In this document: positions 56,580-64,000 of the stretch, one piece after another
Layout of the letters: each line of letters starts with the position of its first letter
Position numbering within the stretch: position 1 is the stretch's first letter
NCBI RefSeq assembly: GCF_050749805.1
Contig: NZ_CP192738.1
Coordinates: forward strand, 2,914,001 to 2,978,000
Reading direction: 5' to 3'
DNA length: 64,000 bases
Origin: Hahella sp018986435
Lineage (GTDB): Bacteria; Pseudomonadota; Gammaproteobacteria; Pseudomonadales; Oleiphilaceae
Made by a program: the position numbers and the translations under genes
Notes under the pieces: generated by a model
The model's input: only the letters and a program-made list of their open reading frames with translations
Database searches by the model: none
Told to the model about the DNA's origin: nothing

Positions 56580-57238
56580 TTATTTGAAATCACTTCCTGA
56601 GGTGTTGATGTCAGTAGTTACATATATTTTCATAAATTTGAAAATTGATTCTTCTACGTTGTTCCACTTTCTCAGCATGGACCTTCCGAACGAGAAACTA
56701 ATGTTGAAGTTCTCATATGCTGAGTCTGCAGTACAAACTTTGTTACAGCTTATAATGCGTATCTTGGAGTTTTTTCCTTCGATTGGTATAAAGTAATCGG
56801 TGTCGTTGTATTCTGTGCAGCCGATTTGATCGAACAAATCTTTGGAGTATTTTTTCATGTCGCAGCCAAACCTCTTGTAATGACGAAGTCCATGATCTAT
56901 GTTGCCGATTTCAGTTAATCCATTTAGGTTATACTCGTTCCTTTTTGAGTAATCATTCTTTAAAGTTAACGATATTATGTTGTTGCCTTCCTTGACATAT
57001 TCGTGTTTTGCTGGCTGCATGTTAGATATTTTGAATTTTATGGTAACTATAGTGCTTTCATCTGGGAATTTTTTATAATCCGATATGTAGTTGTAAGGAA
57101 TCTTTACTTGTAAGTAGTTTTCGTTTTTGCCATGGGGAAGTATTTTTTTTCAAATATATTGTCGTCGAATTCTTCTTTGCTACAGCCTGATAATAAAAAT
57201 AATGAGACTGTTAATTTTAAGAATAGTATTTTTCTCAT
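56580..57238 (-). pseudogene. lipoprotein gene split by a frameshift at an A8 run
   Basis: Two reading frames join if one A is added to (or the ribosome slips -1 on) the A8 run, 57143-57150. Frame one begins at ATG 57238 with a lipoprotein signal peptide and lipobox LLSGC and dies 13 codons after the run. The other frame continues unbroken from the run to a stop at 56580, giving about 219 residues in total. The joined sequence (a lipid anchor, then a Lys/Asn-rich domain with Cys pairs CDMKK, GCTEY and CNKVC) looks natural. It could be a phase-variable gene, programmed frameshifting, or a sequencing or mutational defect. Follows the 57397 paralogue. Confidence 0.6.
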
Positions 57239-57396
57239 GATTAAATGATTTTTAAATTTTTGATTTGAAGTGTTTATTTTGGGAATTATGTACACTTTGA
57301 CTCTTGAAGGAGATTGCACTGTTGTGCTAGAGTCAAGTAATCACGCCAGAGAGAAATATACATCGATAGGTATGGAGAATTTACATCTCTTGACCA

Positions 57397-57807
57397 TTAT
57401 TTATTATCCTTGAAATAATACTTCCCACGATTAAGCACACTTAAGGCTTTAATTACTTCAGACTTAACCCAATTCTTTTTTTCGTTGTCTTCGATTGCTA
57501 GCGGTTTAAGGGTGCGGGTCTGATATTCGGTTTCTAGAAGGTATTTTTCACCATCTAAATATAAGAGAACCCTGCCTACGCCGAGTACATAGGAAATCTC
57601 TGTTGCGTAATAATTTCTGTTTCGATCTATTACCCAGGGGTTTAAATGACATATATCGCCATAGGGCGTCGCGTACTCAAAACTAATTCCTGGTTTAGCT
57701 CCTCTTTTGTGAGCTGTCTCTAGTAAATGATCCGACCAATCACCGCGCAGGTCATCTTGAACTCTTATGCAGTCATCAGGGGTTAGGCGTTCTAAAATGT
57801 AGCTCAT
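57397..57807 (-). CDS. hypothetical protein, paralogue of 60278-60682
   Basis: A 136-residue soluble protein, opening LTPDDCIRVQDDL and containing TPYGDICHLNPWVID and VGRVLLYLDGEKYLLETEY. It is about 60 to 65 percent identical by eye to the 134-residue protein at 60278-60682, including an identical stretch of over 30 residues near the C-terminus (from the LLETEYQ to KNWVKSE region). The duplicate leads a membrane protein gene; this copy leads the split lipoprotein gene. No known domain is recognised. Immunity or toxin-antitoxin association is inference. Confidence 0.6.
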   Translation of the reverse strand: MSYILERLTPDDCIRVQDDLRGDWSDHLLETAHKRGAKPGISFEYATPYGDICHLNPWVIDRNRNYYATEISYVLGVGRVLLYLDGEKYLLETEYQTRTLKPLAIEDNEKKNWVKSEVIKALSVLNRGKYYFKDNK

Positions 57808-57952
57808 GTATTTTCCAAATTACGTTTTATGACTGCTTGTATAATATTCTTTGACTGTATACTTTTAAAATTGCTCTCTAGCCAAAAGGGCAGGCGGACT
57901 GGTGTGAGCCGAACATAGAAACCCAGGTAACTATGGGTTATGCAGAGGTTCT

Positions 57953-58840
57953 CTAGTGCTCTCCAGAAAATAGCTTGGCCAGACTGGTGTTGCGCATCTC
58001 TATGGCTGTGCTCAGATAAAGCTGTCTCTTTTTATCTGAAAACAAACCAAGTTCGATACTTTTCGAAAGTAAAATATTGACTATTTTGATGTCTGACTTG
58101 ACTCTTATCGAATAATGTAAGTAGTCGTATTCGGTCATGTCTATATTGTGTGATAAAAGCAGGTCTACTACTTCGCTGTCATTGCTTAATATGGCATGAG
58201 ATAATGTTCGGTTTATCTTGCCTTCAAAGCTCATTTTTGCCCCATTGGCTAGCGCTTCTTTTATTATTAAAAAGATGCCTCTATCTGCTTTAACTTTAAC
58301 ACTTGCAACACGGTTCATTATTCCATATTCAATAATTGACTTTTCAGCCTCGCCACTCTTCCAGGCAATGCTGTTAACGTCTAACCCTTTTTTTAGTAAT
58401 GTCTTAAATATTTCGTACTCGCCATATCTTACAATTAATCCTAAGAGAGTTGAATTCCTGTATTGTTTTGAATGTATGTCAACGTCGCGATTCAGCATTT
58501 TTTTTGTTAAGTTTACAAGATGATCACTACTGACCATGGTAATGGCTAGTGGTGATATTTTATACTTATTTTTACTCAGCATGTTAGGATTAGCTCCTAA
58601 TTCTAATAATTTATTTGTATTATCTTCGCACTCTTCTTTTTCATCTCTATTGATATGCACTAGATACTTGCATGAGTCCATCAACCTATGAAGTGGCGTC
58701 CATCCATCACTATCAAAGCTGTTTACATTGTCTCTGGTTATTTTTGACATGTTCACTTTTTCTATGTCTGCCAGACACGCGCTAATGCTGAGTGCTGAAA
58801 TTACTGTTGCCGTGAATATTTTGACGACGGTATTTTTCAC
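57953..58840 (-). CDS. secreted ankyrin-repeat protein
   Basis: A 295-residue protein that starts at GTG, overlapping the end of the upstream gene by 4 bp (58837-58840). The signal peptide ends at SACLADIEK. Ankyrin repeats follow, with the hallmark DGWTPLHRLM and repeated LLxLGANPN or LLKKGLDVNS type motifs, about four to five repeats. In accessory islands such periplasmic ankyrin proteins are often immunity proteins of contact-dependent or type VI effectors, but no effector gene is seen here. AT-rich like its neighbours. Confidence 0.7.
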   Translation of the reverse strand: MKNTVVKIFTATVISALSISACLADIEKVNMSKITRDNVNSFDSDGWTPLHRLMDSCKYLVHINRDEKEECEDNTNKLLELGANPNMLSKNKYKISPLAITMVSSDHLVNLTKKMLNRDVDIHSKQYRNSTLLGLIVRYGEYEIFKTLLKKGLDVNSIAWKSGEAEKSIIEYGIMNRVASVKVKADRGIFLIIKEALANGAKMSFEGKINRTLSHAILSNDSEVVDLLLSHNIDMTEYDYLHYSIRVKSDIKIVNILLSKSIELGLFSDKKRQLYLSTAIEMRNTSLAKLFSGEH

Positions 58841-59301
58841 AATTTACTCTTTTGGCTATAAAGTTTCTTAAATGATACGAAACAATCGTATAGTAAAGCC
58901 GTGACCAAACCTATAACGCCTACACATACTCTTATCAAGTATGAAGCAAAGTAGACTTCATCTGAATCATCTCTTAGGTCCGTATAGAGTAGTGACATTT
59001 CAAGAACTGATGATGTCAGTATGCAAGCTGCTCCCACACCTATGATAGAAAACTTTGCAACTATATTTCTTCTAAGAAAGCCGCAGAGAAGAGCAGGGAT
59101 GTAGGTCAGAACGTGAAACGCCAGATAACTGAAGGGTACGGCTCCTCTTTCTAGAATCCGCCCCCAATGAGGATCAATATAGCTATTAATTCTACTGTAA
59201 AATATTAACGTAGATAATATGGTTGTAGTTAAAGATATCGTGATCAAAATAAAGAAATATTTTCGATCTTTAAGGCACGATGAGATGTATGAGTGAAACA
59301 C
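58837..59301 (-). CDS. small multi-pass membrane protein
   Basis: A 154-residue protein with about four hydrophobic segments (about 15-38, 52-72, 78-100 and 122-145). No motif is recognised. Its stop overlaps the GTG start of the ankyrin gene (ATGA-type coupling), so the two are made together and may act as a pair. AT-rich. Confidence 0.6.
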   Translation of the reverse strand: MFHSYISSCLKDRKYFFILITISLTTTILSTLIFYSRINSYIDPHWGRILERGAVPFSYLAFHVLTYIPALLCGFLRRNIVAKFSIIGVGAACILTSSVLEMSLLYTDLRDDSDEVYFASYLIRVCVGVIGLVTALLYDCFVSFKKLYSQKSKL

Positions 59302-59400
59302 TTGGATTCTCTTTGCTTATCGCTAGGACGTTAGATGCAGCTAGTATATGGATGTAGGAGCAGGTTTTTTTGCCTGGGGCTAATGTGTTGAAAAAGGTCT

Positions 59401-60285
59401 CTAACTTCTGCATAGTTTTATATACCAATAGGGATCTTCTATTGGCTTTATCAGGCATGGCTCTTTATGGGTGTTATCAAAAGGCCAGTCTAATGTCCAG
59501 CCAAATGGATATATCCAGTACCAGTCTAGAGATGACACTACTTGGAATCTTTTACTATTTTCGCCTTTATGATCAGTAGTGGATAAAAGCCATCCGCTCT
59601 GAAACTTTTGAGATTGGGGAATGTAAAGGTATTCTTTTTTAAGTAAACCAAGTTTTGCGGAGTAAGCCTTTGAATCCTTTGTGTATATATCTAGTTCTCT
59701 AAACTTGGATCTCTCTGATAGCGTCGCTGCTGCGCTTCTTTGATTATAATCTTTTGAATATGGACTATTTAACCAACTGGCGCCACTATCAATTCCAACA
59801 ACCCCTGTTCTGGCGATAATGTCTTTGCCCTCATCGGTGTTCTCCCAAGTGAACGACACCTGTGCTGCTGATTTTATTAGTTCTTTTTCTTCACTATTTA
59901 AATTTATCTTTCCCTGATTACCTTCTGCGACTAACGCAAGTATGTAACTATAATGGTACTGAAGTTCCACCAGTCTAAGGAAGTCATTCCTGTATTTATG
60001 GAAGTTATCAACCATCTCTTCGTCAGAAGGCAGAGAGTGAGTAAACTTTTCTATGGTAATTACCGTGTGGCCTACTTCGCGGATAAATCTTTCTTCATTC
60101 CCAGTACTCAAATACGCGCCAATATTCGTTAGAAACATGGTCGTTATATTTAAAAAATATGTATGTCTGAGAAGAAAGTAAAGCAGTAAAAGATAAGTGC
60201 ACCATCGAAGCTTACGGCTCGATTTCCATATAGGGTTGACTCTCATTGGCGCCGATTTATGTGCTGGTTTAATTTTATCACTCAT
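59401..60285 (-). CDS. membrane-anchored hypothetical protein coupled to the 134-aa protein
   Basis: About 294 residues from the ATG at 60285, which overlaps the stop of the 134-residue gene by 8 bp (GATGAGTGA), so translation is coupled. A basic N-terminus precedes one membrane helix (about 27-47). The remainder, about 230 residues, is probably periplasmic, charged and aromatic-rich (SAAQVSFTWENTDEGKDI, DWYWIYPFGWTLDWPFD). No known domain. The context, next to a short conserved cytosolic protein, is like an immunity module, but the function is unknown. Confidence 0.6.
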   Translation of the reverse strand: MSDKIKPAHKSAPMRVNPIWKSSRKLRWCTYLLLLYFLLRHTYFLNITTMFLTNIGAYLSTGNEERFIREVGHTVITIEKFTHSLPSDEEMVDNFHKYRNDFLRLVELQYHYSYILALVAEGNQGKINLNSEEKELIKSAAQVSFTWENTDEGKDIIARTGVVGIDSGASWLNSPYSKDYNQRSAAATLSERSKFRELDIYTKDSKAYSAKLGLLKKEYLYIPQSQKFQSGWLLSTTDHKGENSKRFQVVSSLDWYWIYPFGWTLDWPFDNTHKEPCLIKPIEDPYWYIKLCRS

Positions 60286-60682
60286 CGAAATAATACATCC
60301 CACGATTAAGCACATCCAAGGCTTCAACTGCTTCAGACTTGACCCAATTTTTCTTCTCGTTGTCTTCGATTGCCAGGGGTTTAAGGGTGCGGGTCTGATA
60401 TTCGGTTTCTAGGAGGTGTTTTTCGCCATTCAGATATAAGAGAACTCTGTTTACACCAAACCCATAAATGATTTCTACAGCATAATGGTTTCTCGTTGTG
60501 TCTATTACCCAGGAGTTGATATGCCAGACGTCCCCATAGGGCGTTTCATATTCAGAGCTAATTCCAGGTTTTGGTCCTCTTACGCTGGCCAAATGAGAAA
60601 GGTGTTCTGGCAAATCTTCGTTGAGATCACGTTGAATTCTTATGCAGTCTTCAGGTGTGAGGCGATGGAGTATGTAATTCAT
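60278..60682 (-). CDS. hypothetical protein, paralogue of 57397-57807
   Basis: A 134-residue soluble protein (MNYILHRLTPEDCIRIQRDL...). It is strongly similar to the 136-residue protein at 57397-57807 over the full length, with near-identical C-terminal halves. This points to a recent duplication inside the island. It is upstream of and translationally coupled to the membrane protein at 59401-60285. No domain recognised. Confidence 0.6.
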   Translation of the reverse strand: MNYILHRLTPEDCIRIQRDLNEDLPEHLSHLASVRGPKPGISSEYETPYGDVWHINSWVIDTTRNHYAVEIIYGFGVNRVLLYLNGEKHLLETEYQTRTLKPLAIEDNEKKNWVKSEAVEALDVLNRGMYYFDE

Positions 60683-60706
60683 AGTAAATGCCCAGTGGGT
60701 GCGTGA

Positions 60707-61036
60707 TTAGCCATTCAGCTTCGCCCCACAGTTAAAACAACTTATCGCCCGGGCGCTGACTTTTCGTCCGCATTCGTCGCAAACCAGGGACGCTTTCCCG
60801 GCTGAGGTTTGGGATTTCTTTTCAACTTCCGCCAGTTTGGCTTTTAGTCTGGCGCTGGAGCAGCCGTCTTCTTCCATGATTTCCCACATGGCCTGACAAA
60901 GGTGGGATAGTTTTTCCACTTTTTTCTCTAACAGGCGCACGTCTACGGCGATGCCTTCCGCCCTGGTTTTGGCGTTGCGCGCTTCGCCATGGGCTCGGGA
61001 GATTTTGAAGTTTTGAAAAAGGTCATAGAGGTTCAT
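60707..61036 (-). CDS. zinc-ribbon protein
   Basis: About 109 residues from the ATG at 61036 (an in-frame start lies 12 nt upstream). The first 85 residues are helical and coiled-coil-like (a Lys/Glu-rich KKVEKLSHLC... segment). The C-terminus has two CxxC pairs (VCDECGRKV and SCFNCGAKL), a zinc ribbon as in many small regulatory or RNA/DNA-associated proteins. It lies at the GC-rich edge of the AT-rich island. Function unknown. Confidence 0.65.
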   Translation of the reverse strand: MNLYDLFQNFKISRAHGEARNAKTRAEGIAVDVRLLEKKVEKLSHLCQAMWEIMEEDGCSSARLKAKLAEVEKKSQTSAGKASLVCDECGRKVSARAISCFNCGAKLNG

Positions 61037-61076
61037 GGGGAGTTCCAACTGCCTGTCACTACTGTTTTGCTAACGA

Positions 61077-61238
61077 TTATTGGGTCGGGGAGGCGAACAG
61101 GTCCACGGCGTCAGGGAAGGTGTTGAATAAGGCGCCGTTTTTGTTGATGGGATGTTCGTCCATGGGGGTATCCGGATGGTCCTGTTGCTGGGCGATTGTG
61201 TTCCCGGCGAGGAGCCGGTTCGCTGATAGGGCGCTATC
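61077..61238 (-). pseudogene. possible gene remnant between the zinc-ribbon and protease genes
   Basis: The 578-bp gap 61037-61614 has no convincing complete gene. On the minus strand, 61077-61238 is open in one frame and reads like a natural C-terminus (NTIAQQQDHPDTPMDEH, then NTFPDAVDLFASPTQ). It has no start except an internal ATG at 61163 (28 residues). Another frame in the same stretch is longer but Pro/Ser/Thr-rich and less protein-like. It is probably a truncated gene end. Confidence 0.25.
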
Positions 61239-61299
61239 TTACTCATTTTGAGTCTCCAATCCCACTTTCTGTAGGCGTTCTTGTTCTCTAATCCTGCAA

Positions 61300-61343
61300 A
61301 GACTGGCGCAGTAGCGCCCCAGTCTGGGTGAAAAATCACCCAG
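61300..61343. repeat. two adjacent hairpins in a gene-free gap
   Basis: AGACTGGCGC (61300-61309) pairs with GCGCC-CC-AGTCT (61314-61325) with a 2-nt bulge and an AGTA loop. The next hairpin, CTGGGTGA/TCACCCAG (61324-61331 with 61336-61343, AAAA loop), shares its first two bases. A third hairpin, GCGGGTC/GACCCGC, sits at 61430-61449. No function recognised; together they mark a structured region ahead of the protease gene. Confidence 0.4.
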
Positions 61344-61614
61344 TGCGGGTCAGCGTTACTCCAATGCTGATTCTGGCTTGGCGAATCTGTCGAAAGTTGG
61401 GGCTGGATACTGATAGCTGTCTGGTTTTTGCGGGTCGGAATAGACCCGCTTCTCGTCCCAAATCCTTGCTTGGATATAACGTGAAACACGTGTGTCGCCC
61501 GGCGCGTTCGAACGTTGCTGATTGTCTGGAAAAGTGGAATGAAGCTTGCTCACGCATAGCTCACCGAAATCAATGATCGTATGCGCAAGAATTCAGCGGA
61601 TCGAATCTATAACA

Positions 61615-62934
61615 ATGAAGAACCACGTGCGTATCAAATTGCGGCGGCCGGTGGCGGCGCTGGAGGATCTGCCTCATTGGCAGCAGTTGCTGGGCAATCG
61701 GCGGCTGGAGCATGAGCGTTTTCTGCCGGACGTTGATCGTATCTTTCATCGGCATCGACTGTCCTTTTTCGCCACACGGGAATATCAGCCCGCCGGGCCG
61801 AACTGGTCTGAAGACGAGGTCGCCAGCGGCTTGAACCGCGTCTATCGGTTGGTCCTGTCTCGCGACGGTGACATTCCTCCCGACATGATCGCGGAAATTC
61901 GTCTGCTGCCGGAGGTGGAGGAAGCCGCGCCCGGCGATATCGGGCAAATGGAGCTGAATCCACGCAGCGCAGCTATGAGCGCACGCACTGACCGCGCCTC
62001 GCGGGAGGCCATCTTTCTGGAAGAGGCGCAGGCGTTCAGCCAGGGCGACAGCGATATTGTGGTGGCGGTATTGGATACCGGCGTCGAGCTGGATCATCCC
62101 GAACTGCGCCATGCTATCCGCGGTGGTTATGACTTCGTCAACATACTCGACGGCGCCAGTGAATTTATCGGCGACTATATCGACGCGGACGCCATCGCCG
62201 ATGACGAGGTCGGCCATGGCACCCATGTGGCCGGCATTATCGTGGGTAAAGGGCAGGGCATGCCGGGCGGTGTGGCGCCTCGTTGCAAACTGATCCCCGT
62301 GCGAGTGCTGGCCGCCATGGAAAAACAGGGACGTCGGGTCGGCGCCGGACTCATCGAAAATATTAACGCTGGCGTTAAATATGCGGTGGATCAAGGCGCG
62401 CATGTGATCAACATGTCATTAGGCGTAAGACATGAGGGCGGCGGCCTACCTCACCAGGAAGTTATCGACTACGCTTATCGGAAAGGAGTCACCATCGTGG
62501 CGGCGTCCGGCAACGACGGGTTACAGGAAATGTATTACCCCGGCGCGTTTGAAACAGTCATCGCTGTCGGCGCAATGGACGCGCAAGGGCAAGTTGCGGA
62601 CTTTTCCACCTACGGAGACCAGGTCTCCTTTATCGCTCCCGGCGTTGACGTCTACAGCGCCTACCTGGACAACGAATACGCGTTTTCAACCGGCACCTCC
62701 CACGCCGCGCCCTTCGTAACCGGCGCTGTGGCGTTGCTGAAATCCTATGCCCGCAAAGCCGGACGTACGCTGTCCGACGGGCAGATCAAACATATCCTCA
62801 AGCACACCAGCGACAAAATCGACAATCGCTTCAAACACCGCAAAGCCGGATACGGGAGACTGAATCTGGCGGATGCGATGCGTTATCTCGAGTTCAAGCT
62901 TGGCCAAAGGAGAGAACGATATGGCTACCACTGA
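61615..62934 (+). CDS. subtilisin-like (S8 family) serine protease
   Basis: About 439 residues from the ATG at 61615. After an unusual N-terminal domain of about 130 residues with no signal peptide, an S8 domain shows the complete triad: Asp in VVAVLDTGVELDHPEL, His in EVGHGTHVAGIIV and Ser in STGTSHAAPFVTGAVALL, plus the oxyanion Asn in VAASGNDGL. The lack of a secretion signal suggests a cytoplasmic protease, unlike most subtilisins. Its stop overlaps the next gene's start by 14 bp, so the two are translationally coupled and probably act together. Confidence 0.85.
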   Translation: MKNHVRIKLRRPVAALEDLPHWQQLLGNRRLEHERFLPDVDRIFHRHRLSFFATREYQPAGPNWSEDEVASGLNRVYRLVLSRDGDIPPDMIAEIRLLPEVEEAAPGDIGQMELNPRSAAMSARTDRASREAIFLEEAQAFSQGDSDIVVAVLDTGVELDHPELRHAIRGGYDFVNILDGASEFIGDYIDADAIADDEVGHGTHVAGIIVGKGQGMPGGVAPRCKLIPVRVLAAMEKQGRRVGAGLIENINAGVKYAVDQGAHVINMSLGVRHEGGGLPHQEVIDYAYRKGVTIVAASGNDGLQEMYYPGAFETVIAVGAMDAQGQVADFSTYGDQVSFIAPGVDVYSAYLDNEYAFSTGTSHAAPFVTGAVALLKSYARKAGRTLSDGQIKHILKHTSDKIDNRFKHRKAGYGRLNLADAMRYLEFKLGQRRERYGYH

Positions 62935-63505
62935 AGAGAAAAAAGAGTCCTCCGCCCGCACTGCGGCGGGAACCACCGTCACGGCGTCGTCCGCTCTCGA
63001 CTTCGGCGACTTGAAGAACGAGTGGAGCAAATTGCTGGAGAAGCAGCGGCCGGACGCGGAGAGCAATCTGCTCAAGGTAAACGTCCGCGCCGGCAAGATC
63101 GACCCGCTGGCGGAAGCGGCGCTCAGCAAGGTGAAAGAAGTCTATTCCACCAATGAGAACACGCTGCGCAAGCTCATCACCCGCAAGGGCTGGGCGACGG
63201 AGCTGGACCGGGTGATCAAACGCATCAACAGCCTGCGCATCAGCGAAAGCAAACGCGTGGTGTTGGCGGCGGTGTATCCGGCGCTGTTGAACAAGTTGCT
63301 GAGTTGCAACGGCGCGGATGAGGAAGTGAAGGACGAAATGGGATTCACCGATTCGGTGTTATTCGAGCTGGAGCGCGAAGACGGCCCCCTCGACCGATTC
63401 GCCCAGGAGGTGGTGAAACTGGTGGGGGCCAAGCACCGCATCAATTTTGCCGAAGACAATGTATTGTGCGACCTGATTGCGCATCAGGTTCGCGCCGGCC
63501 TGTAA
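62921..63505 (+). CDS. hypothetical protein co-translated with the subtilisin-like protease
   Basis: A 194-residue protein from the ATG at 62921, inside the last 14 bp of the protease gene and preceded by AAAGGAGAGAAC. A Ser/Thr/Ala-rich, low-complexity N-terminus (to about residue 25) is followed by a helical, mixed-charge body (LLEKQRPDAESNLLKVNVRAGKIDP). No signal peptide or known domain. The tight coupling points to a protease partner, substrate or adaptor, which is inference. Confidence 0.65.
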   Translation: MATTEEKKESSARTAAGTTVTASSALDFGDLKNEWSKLLEKQRPDAESNLLKVNVRAGKIDPLAEAALSKVKEVYSTNENTLRKLITRKGWATELDRVIKRINSLRISESKRVVLAAVYPALLNKLLSCNGADEEVKDEMGFTDSVLFELEREDGPLDRFAQEVVKLVGAKHRINFAEDNVLCDLIAHQVRAGL

Positions 63506-63526
63506 TCAGCGAACGGGACGTCAACC

Positions 63527-64000
63527 ATGCCTAGCAACACAAAAATCTCGCTTAACCCCGGCGCCTTGGAGGCCGCGGTATTAAAACTGATTAATTCGGT
63601 GAACGAGCAGGGGCAGTTGCCGGCGTTGCTCGAAATCTACATCGAGAGCAACGAGATCGAGAAGTCCCGGTTCACGCCGGAAGTCAAAGCGGCGATGATC
63701 GACTATCTGCTGGATCGCGGCGTACAGATCGACGACATCGACAAGCTCAAAAAGGGCGGCTACGACGAACATTTCGCGCTCGCCTATGATTACGCGCTGA
63801 GCACCGCCGGCGGCGAGGAAGATCCTCTGGACGCGGCGCGGCGTAAAGGCGGCGGACGTGGCTTCGGACAATGGGACTTCAGCGTCGATCACTTCGAGGA
63901 CGTCGAAGAGCAGGGCGTCGTCAAAGAGAACATTCTCGCGGCGGGCGCGCTGGATTACATCTTCGAATTCGGCGAGCGCCTCGGCGTGTTCCGTCTGGTG
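63527..64000 (+). CDS. hypothetical protein, partial at window end
   Basis: An ATG at 63527 (GGGACG upstream) opens a frame that stays open to the window edge, 158 codons so far. The start is 21 nt after the previous stop, so this is the third gene of the protease operon. The visible part is acidic and helix-rich (LNPGALEAAVLKLINSVNEQG, AAMIDYLLDRGVQIDDID), with no known motif. The 3' end lies beyond the window. Confidence 0.65.
   Translation, partial: MPSNTKISLNPGALEAAVLKLINSVNEQGQLPALLEIYIESNEIEKSRFTPEVKAAMIDYLLDRGVQIDDIDKLKKGGYDEHFALAYDYALSTAGGEEDPLDAARRKGGGRGFGQWDFSVDHFEDVEEQGVVKENILAAGALDYIFEFGERLGVFRLV

Noticed and set aside
59270..59458. 62-residue minus-strand frame between island genes
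   Set aside because: No ribosome site, overlaps neighbouring genes at both ends, and has no coding character beyond being open.

Overview
The window reads as about 64 kb of chromosome from a marine gammaproteobacterium. Gene content (type II secretion, an LiuR-controlled leucine/isovalerate operon, PsrA-type control of electron-transfer flavoprotein, a PEP-CTERM protein, a GH5 cellulase with two CBM6-like modules) and moderate-to-high GC fit the Oceanospirillales. The overall impression is Hahella-like, but that is inference and no species marker gene is present. No tRNA, rRNA or CRISPR array was seen.

Layout. (1) 380-7412 is the most notable system: a large WGR/HEAT-repeat protein, a winged-helix/SWIM zinc-finger protein, a strongly structured non-coding stretch, and a retron-type reverse transcriptase with NAxxH, YADD and VTG motifs. 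The stretch has a 15-bp perfect outer inverted repeat enclosing a ~22-bp-stem hairpin, as expected for msr-msd. Together these make a tripartite retron defence candidate; the RT also has an unusual C-terminal membrane anchor. (2) 7484-9347 holds an Asp/Glu racemase-family gene and a lipoprotein, ending at a terminator. (3) 9421 to about 11864 is a group II intron on the minus strand, with an RT/maturase/HNH protein and a visible domain V. It is followed by a small ORF and a cluster of hairpins. (4) 12585-16566 holds ETF:ubiquinone oxidoreductase divergent from etfBA, with a perfect PsrA-like palindrome between them. (5) 16624-25761 is a minus-strand operon liuR-liuA-liuB-liuC-liuD-liuE-acetoacetyl-CoA synthetase, covering isovaleryl-CoA to acetoacetyl-CoA, with a MerR-type promoter and operator. 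Its dehydrogenase passes electrons to the neighbouring ETF system.

(6) 26021-36271 holds a LapG-type protease and the type II secretion genes: gspC alone on the minus strand, and gspE-F-G-H-I-J-K-L-M on the plus strand. gspD is not in the window. (7) 36649-38680 holds a GNAT acetyltransferase and glutathione reductase. (8) 38702-43892 is a minus-strand operon of TonB-dependent receptor, periplasmic ABC-type binding protein and hybrid histidine kinase. (9) 44060-54616 is a mixed region of secreted and small proteins: a transglycosylase-like protein, S1/P1 nuclease, PEP-CTERM protein, cellulase, chorismate mutase, LysR/DUF2000/LysE genes and a dienelactone hydrolase-like protein.

(10) 55783-60706 is an AT-rich accessory island of orphan minus-strand genes. 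Two paralogous ~135-residue proteins each lead into a membrane protein or lipoprotein gene. The island also has an ankyrin protein coupled to a small membrane protein, and a lipoprotein gene split by a frameshift at an A8 run. It looks like an immunity or defence cassette, but no toxin was recognised. (11) 61615 to the window end holds a subtilisin-like protease overlapping an unknown gene, then a third gene that runs off the window. This is a second candidate multi-gene system of unknown role.
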